A DNA stretch of 8,984 nt, taken from the NCBI GenBank assembly GCA_001800675.1, contig MGVW01000020.1:1-8984 (forward strand), given 5' to 3'. Below the pieces are notes generated by a model that had not been told where the DNA came from, searched no databases, and saw nothing but the letters and a program-made list of their open reading frames with translations. Position 1 is the stretch's first letter. Each line of letters starts with the position of its first letter. Position numbers and translations under genes: made by a program. Source of the stretch: Euryarchaeota archaeon RBG_13_57_23. Its GTDB lineage: Archaea > Thermoplasmatota > Thermoplasmata > UBA10834. Positions 5,531-8,984 of the stretch are shown here, piece after piece.

Positions 5531-6289
5531 CTACTGGGCCGTCAGACCGCCGTCGACTGACAGAGCCGCCCCAGTAACGAAAGAGGCCTCATCGGACGCG
5601 AGAAAAAGCACTGCGTTCGCGACCTCTTCCGGCCTCCCGACACGCCCGATCGGATGCTCCTCGTTCGCGCGCCTGAGATATTCTTCGATGTCGTCCGATG
5701 CCTCCGCCTCGTAGGCCAGCATCGGAGTGTCTATGGTACCCGGGTTGACGCTGTTGACACGGATGTTGTACTTGGCGTAGTCGAGCGCCATCGCTTTAGT
5801 CATTATCGTGATGGCCCCCTTGGAGGCACAATACGCCGGGCATCTTCTGTTGCCCACGAGGCCAGCATCAGAGGAGTTGTTGATGATGGAGCCGCTTCTC
5901 TGTTTCTTCATGTACGGGATTGCGTACTTCGTCACGAGGAACGTGCCTTTCAGGTTGATGTCGATGAGCTTGTCCCACTCCTCCTCCGTCGTGTCCTCTG
6001 CGAGCTTCTCCATGTAGATCCCGGCGTTGTTGAAGAGTATGTCTATCCTCCCGAACTTCCTGACGGTCGTGTCGACCATTTTCTTGGCATCCTTCGCCTT
6101 CGAGACGTCGCCCTGAACGAATTCGACCTTTCCAAGCTTGCTCAGTTTGGCGATTGCCTTCGAGCCCTTCGCCTTGGACCTGCCGGTGATAGCAACTTTG
6201 GCCCCCTCGCGGAGGAATGCCTCAGCCGTCGCGAAGCCCATCCCCTCGGTGCCTCCTGTGATCAATGCGACCTTGCCCTTCAATTTCAT
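5531..6289 (-). CDS. Short-chain dehydrogenase/reductase (FabG-like)
   Basis: This 252-residue classical SDR is a soluble NAD(P)-dependent oxidoreductase. The cofactor motif TGGTEGMG is at residues 11-18. Asp61-Val62 contacts adenine and NNAG is at 87-90. The catalytic tetrad is Asn112, Ser140, Tyr153 and Lys157 (YCASK). PG at 183-184 and the C-terminal SVDGG are typical. Arg37 after the second strand (ITGRSKAKG) suggests NADP preference, which is inference. Residues 38-54 are notably Lys-rich. The substrate cannot be read from sequence: annotations of such proteins as 3-oxoacyl-ACP reductase or glucose dehydrogenase are generic. The frame extends 35 codons upstream, but homology starts at MKLKGKVALITGG, so the ATG at 6289 is used; its ribosome site is weak. 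It lies 62 nt downstream of the histidine kinase in the same direction. Confidence 0.94.
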   Translation of the reverse strand: MKLKGKVALITGGTEGMGFATAEAFLREGAKVAITGRSKAKGSKAIAKLSKLGKVEFVQGDVSKAKDAKKMVDTTVRKFGRIDILFNNAGIYMEKLAEDTTEEEWDKLIDINLKGTFLVTKYAIPYMKKQRSGSIINNSSDAGLVGNRRCPAYCASKGAITIMTKAMALDYAKYNIRVNSVNPGTIDTPMLAYEAEASDDIEEYLRRANEEHPIGRVGRPEEVANAVLFLASDEASFVTGAALSVDGGLTAQ

Positions 6290-6322
6290 CGAGACCAACG
6301 CTTCACGTGAATGCTGGACGGG

Positions 6323-6331
6323 GTTAAAACA
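6323..6331 (-). promoter_or_regulatory. Candidate TATA-like element before the SDR gene
   Basis: The minus strand reads GTGTTTTAAC in the 62-nt gap between the histidine kinase stop and the SDR start. Initiation about 25 bp downstream would give a leader of roughly 10-15 nt, in keeping with the weak ribosome site. The SDR may therefore be transcribed separately from the kinase, although read-through is possible. Confidence 0.35.
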
Positions 6332-6351
6332 CTCTCGCTCCGCGCGTCGAG

Positions 6352-7677
6352 TCATCTTACGGTGGTCATCGGAAGGGCCACTCTGAACACGCACCCCTTC
6401 GAAGGATCACCAGGCACTCTGTCCTCGACCCAGACCAGGCCACGGTAGGCTTCCACGATCGCCCGGACGATGGATAGGCCGAGACCGCTTCCGACCTGTC
6501 GATCTTCGCCCGAGATCAGCTTGCCGAAGACTATCGTCTTCTTCGAATCCGGGATGCCAACACCGTGATCCGTGATAGAGACGCACCAATACTTCCTTGG
6601 CTCGATTGTGAACTCGCCCACGCTCACCTCAACGACGATCTTCTGGTGGGGATCGTACTTGACGGCGTTGTCGAGTAAGTTGGCAAAAACCTCGTCCGCA
6701 AGCTCATTTCCATTCACGAAGTACCTGCGGTTGCCCAGCTTCAGGTCGAACTTCACCTCGCGATCCGCATAAGTTCTCGAGACCTCCGCCACGCTCTCCT
6801 TCAACACCTCGCCGAGTTCGACTGGGCCGAGGTTTTGAGCCCCCTCCCTCTCGATCTTCATGAGCTTGTTCGACCGCTGAATCAGTTCGCTGATGCCCCA
6901 AGCAGAGGCCGATGCCCTCTCCAAGTACTTCATAGTCTTCTCGGAGATCGGTTTGCTGTCCATAGCCAACTGCAGATAGCTCGTGACCGCCTGGTTGAAG
7001 TTGTTGATATCGTGCGCGATGACCGACCCGAGGAACCGCGTCCTCTCGGCGATGTCGACCTGTCCCTGGTAAAGCGTTGCGTTCTCGATGGCAACGGCAG
7101 AAAGCTCCGAGAATATCTGCATCTCCTCTATGGTCGACCCGTCAGGTATCCGGTTGTCGGTGGCCTCGTTGATCTCCAAGAAACCGATTGCTCGACCCTC
7201 CTTGTTCCTGAAGATGAACCGTATGTAATCCAGCTCGTGCCAGACCATGGGATCGTCCCTGGACAGCTTGGCGGCCTCGGGGTTCCTGTAGAATATCTCT
7301 TCGCCCTTCAGCATCTCGCCAGGCTCAGGCCTTATCAGGAAGACGTCTCCCGCGATCCTGTACGTCTCCGACATGTCAAGCTCGAGCCGCTCTTGGGTGT
7401 AGACGAACTTCCTTATCTTCTTGTCCCGCTCAGAATCGTAACCATAGGTCGCCCTCACTCTGAAGACGTTCTCGCTCTCGTCCAGAACACCGATGACCAT
7501 GGCCTTTATCGCGAACAGCTGAGCCATCGAGGACGCAATCTCCTCGAGGACCTTGTTCACATTGCCGACTTTCATGATGTCGTTTACGACGGTGAGCATC
7601 TCGGCTGCGAACCTCGTGGGTGGAGCTCGTCCTTTCGGGGTCATCTGTCCCCTGACTCTCGTAGCATAGTCCTGCAT
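6352..7677 (-). CDS. Cytosolic GAF-domain sensor histidine kinase
   Basis: This 441-residue two-component sensor kinase has no transmembrane segment or signal peptide, so it should sense an internal cue. A GAF-type sensory domain occupies about residues 26-205, ending in SAVAIENATLY, which leads into a signalling helix. The dimerisation/phosphoacceptor helix carries HDINN with His222 as the likely phosphorylated residue. The HATPase domain has an N-box (ANLLDNAVKY, about 332-341), a G1 box (DHGVGIPD, from Asp370) and a G2 box (GSGLGL, 397-402). The H-box departs from the common HELRTP form, as in many archaeal kinases. No response regulator is encoded in the window, so it is an orphan here. 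The ATG at 7677 is preferred, with GGGGTG 4 nt upstream; a GTG one codon earlier and an ATG 11 codons later, with its own AGGGG, are alternatives. The ligand is unknown. Confidence 0.92.
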   Translation of the reverse strand: MQDYATRVRGQMTPKGRAPPTRFAAEMLTVVNDIMKVGNVNKVLEEIASSMAQLFAIKAMVIGVLDESENVFRVRATYGYDSERDKKIRKFVYTQERLELDMSETYRIAGDVFLIRPEPGEMLKGEEIFYRNPEAAKLSRDDPMVWHELDYIRFIFRNKEGRAIGFLEINEATDNRIPDGSTIEEMQIFSELSAVAIENATLYQGQVDIAERTRFLGSVIAHDINNFNQAVTSYLQLAMDSKPISEKTMKYLERASASAWGISELIQRSNKLMKIEREGAQNLGPVELGEVLKESVAEVSRTYADREVKFDLKLGNRRYFVNGNELADEVFANLLDNAVKYDPHQKIVVEVSVGEFTIEPRKYWCVSITDHGVGIPDSKKTIVFGKLISGEDRQVGSGLGLSIVRAIVEAYRGLVWVEDRVPGDPSKGCVFRVALPMTTVR

Positions 7678-7731
7678 CACGCACCCCAGCAGCAGTCAGA
7701 TGGATGTCGTCAAAGTGGAAATACCTCTCCC

Positions 7732-7740
7732 TATTATAAC
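7732..7740 (-). promoter_or_regulatory. Candidate TATA box of the histidine kinase gene
   Basis: The minus strand reads GTTATAATAGGG, a clear TATAATA core about 55 bp before the kinase ATG, predicting a leader of about 30 nt. It lies in the 197-bp divergent region shared with the small EF-Tu-domain-2-like gene. Confidence 0.5.
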
Positions 7741-7834
7741 TTGTCGAGAATTGGAACGGCTGCGAGTGCGGATTCATCTACGCCGACACACCGCAAGTCG
7801 AAGACGCTCCAAGAACAATCCATGATTGACAGCT

Positions 7835-7843
7835 GATAAATAG
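7835..7843 (+). promoter_or_regulatory. Candidate TATA box of the small beta-barrel gene
   Basis: GATAAATAG lies about 35 bp before the ATG at 7875. Initiation about 25 bp downstream would begin the transcript just before the GGAGGA ribosome site, giving a very short leader. The position and match are good for an archaeal promoter. Confidence 0.5.
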
Positions 7844-7863
7844 CTGGAGAGTGATTCGAACAC

Positions 7864-7869
7864 GGAGGA
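7864..7869 (+). promoter_or_regulatory. Shine-Dalgarno site that fixes the start of the small beta-barrel gene
   Basis: GGAGGA lies 5 nt before the ATG at 7875. It argues against the in-frame ATG at 7851, which would put the ribosome site inside the coding region and lie upstream of the expected transcript start. Confidence 0.8.
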
Positions 7870-7874
7870 TCCCC

Positions 7875-8135
7875 ATGGTAGAGGAGGTCGAAGTGGGCAA
7901 AGTGACGATTTTCTTCGCCAAACCAAGCGTGGTTGCTGTCGATATCACATCAGGAACGCTCTCTGTAGGTGACACCATCAAGGTCAAGGGAGCGACGACG
8001 GATTTCGAGCAGAAAGTGGAATCGATGGAGATCGACAGGAAACCGATTCAGAGCGCCAGCACAGGGCAGTCCGTGGGCATAAAAGTCAAGGAGAGAGCAA
8101 GGCCACACGACAAGGTCTACAAGGTAATGGGCTGA
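7875..8135 (+). CDS. EF-Tu domain-2-like small protein (translation-factor-like)
   Basis: This 86-residue protein matches the pattern of the second beta-barrel domain of translational GTPases, without any GTPase domain. The visible pattern is GKVTIFF near the start, a VA.DI..G.L..GD.IKV.G segment at 20-39, TTDFEQKVESM at 41-51 and GQSVGIKVKE at 64-73, then VYKV at the end. Stand-alone proteins of this kind are often annotated as translation elongation factor-like and are found in archaea and bacteria. Their biochemical role is not established as far as I know; binding RNA or another protein is only inference. It is monocistronic, divergent from the histidine kinase, and converges on the winged-helix/TerB-like gene with a 10-nt gap. 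Confidence 0.85.
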   Translation: MVEEVEVGKVTIFFAKPSVVAVDITSGTLSVGDTIKVKGATTDFEQKVESMEIDRKPIQSASTGQSVGIKVKERARPHDKVYKVMG

Positions 8136-8145
8136 CCCAGACTGC

Positions 8146-8970
8146 TCAGAATTCGTCCTCTTCTCGCACCAGTTTCATAGCTTCCTTCAGCAGGTCCCTA
8201 TCCTTTTGGCAGCCTGACGGAGGTCCGCAGATCGCGAACTCAACCTCCTGGACGAGGTCCAAGTGCTCCTTTCGAGAGATGCGCATCACTCGCCTCAACC
8301 CCTCCAAGATTGCCTCCTCAGGTCCCGAAATCAGTCTGTCGGAGAGTGCGACCTCGAGCACCGTCCGGTAGATCCTCCGGAACTCCATATGGTCCAGGGC
8401 GAGCCTCCTGACGATCTCCGCCTCGAGCCTCCTGTGCTGCTCCTCGGATATCTTCAGATGCTTACGCAGCTCCTCGACCAGAAACCTCTCCGTCGCCGTA
8501 ACTCTTCCATCGTGCCACGCGGTCATGAGCGCGCGTCTGTAGACGTCACTGTCCAGCTCCTTCACTTCGATTGCCTCGCGCTTCCGCGTCTCGATGGTCT
8601 CCAGGCTGGCCATCTCCAACTTCTTCTCGAGCACCGCCTCCCTCACGATGTCCGAGATGGTCAGGTGAACCGAGGTCGCGTCGTCTAAATCTGCGACCCT
8701 GAGCGTCTTCGTGTGTCCATCTACCTTGATCGGCACAACGACATCCTCGACCCTCTTGCGAAGAGCGTCGGCTTTGAAGTAGCCTGCTGAAGTGAGGTAG
8801 TAGCCGTTCATGCGCTGCTTCATACCATGTATGTGTGCCTTCCGCTCAACAACCAATGAGTCCTGCATCAGGTCGCTCAGATACTGAGACAGATGCTTCC
8901 GCTGCACTCCCGTTCCCGCCGCAATCAGCTGCTGAATGATCTCTGCGGGGAGCTCGTATCTATCCTCCAT
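8146..8970 (-). CDS. Winged-helix protein with tandem TerB-like domains (5' end probably outside window)
   Basis: At least 274 residues are visible. Residues 1-75 resemble a winged helix-turn-helix: a recognition-helix-like stretch VQRKHLSQYLSDL at 22-34, then LVVERKAHI and a wing ending in YYLTSAG. Residues 76-140 form a short beta segment and a charged helical linker. Two homologous helical units follow. YRRALMTAWHDGRV... from 144 and YRTVLEVALSDRLI... from 201 align gap-free with 12 of 36 identities, including an Asp and a following Glu as in TerB-like metal-binding folds. The end has a CGPPSGC loop (Cys248, Cys254) and an acidic tail. The ATG at 8970 has no ribosome site in the 14 bases available. 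The frame stays open to the window edge and the first helix of the winged fold seems missing, so the true start is probably upstream. It may be a transcription regulator or signalling adaptor; the function is unknown. Confidence 0.75.
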   Translation of the reverse strand: MEDRYELPAEIIQQLIAAGTGVQRKHLSQYLSDLMQDSLVVERKAHIHGMKQRMNGYYLTSAGYFKADALRKRVEDVVVPIKVDGHTKTLRVADLDDATSVHLTISDIVREAVLEKKLEMASLETIETRKREAIEVKELDSDVYRRALMTAWHDGRVTATERFLVEELRKHLKISEEQHRRLEAEIVRRLALDHMEFRRIYRTVLEVALSDRLISGPEEAILEGLRRVMRISRKEHLDLVQEVEFAICGPPSGCQKDRDLLKEAMKLVREEDEF

Positions 8971-8984
8971 GCCGCGGAATTCCG

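Noticed and set aside
6835..7836. A 333-codon plus-strand frame opposite the histidine kinase
   Set aside because: The kinase on the minus strand has all its motifs in order. The antisense translation shows no domain, and its end runs into the small-gene promoter.
7845..7880. tRNA-like T-loop (TTCGAAT on the minus strand)
   Set aside because: Only three base pairs flank the loop and there is no acceptor stem or anticodon arm. The site falls in the small gene's leader and start.

Overview
The window looks like a chromosomal segment from an archaeon, most likely a euryarchaeon of the Thermoplasmatota or a relative. The evidence is TATA-like boxes roughly 30-45 bp before several starts, a stand-alone EF-Tu-domain-2-like small protein, an archaeal-style winged-helix/TerB-like protein, a soluble GAF histidine kinase with an HDINN H-box, and short intergenic gaps at fairly high GC. 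The phylum is inference, because no rRNA or other marker gene is present. I see no mobile element, CRISPR array, rRNA or tRNA.

Left block (1-3388, minus strand): a complete sdhCDAB operon for succinate:quinone oxidoreductase (complex II). The subunits are nearly contiguous, with stop-to-start gaps of 1 to 6 nt and Shine-Dalgarno motifs inside the preceding gene. The operon has a candidate TATA box near 3378-3387 and a leader of about 100 nt containing a perfect 10-bp hairpin that can be enclosed by two mutually exclusive outer stems. Both membrane subunits carry a histidine in TM1 and in TM2, a pattern that fits a di-heme complex.

Middle block (3388-5490): after about 260 bp with no recognisable gene come, on the plus strand, a 52-residue rubredoxin (3648-3806) and homoserine dehydrogenase (3868-4911). 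A convergent minus-strand gene (4915-5439) encodes a rubrerythrin-like ferritin-fold protein. That protein has both diiron half-sites but no cysteine and no rubredoxin domain, so the nearby rubredoxin is a plausible electron donor.

Right block (5531-8984): a short-chain dehydrogenase and a cytosolic GAF histidine kinase lie on the minus strand. The kinase is divergent from a small EF-Tu-domain-2-like gene. Convergent to that gene is a winged-helix protein with two tandem TerB-like units, whose 5' end probably lies beyond the window.

Most of the content is recognisable housekeeping, redox and regulatory genes. I do not see a convincing new multi-gene system. The points most worth a second look are the sdh leader structure, the His constellation in SdhC/SdhD, the split rubredoxin/rubrerythrin pair, and the winged-helix/TerB-like protein.
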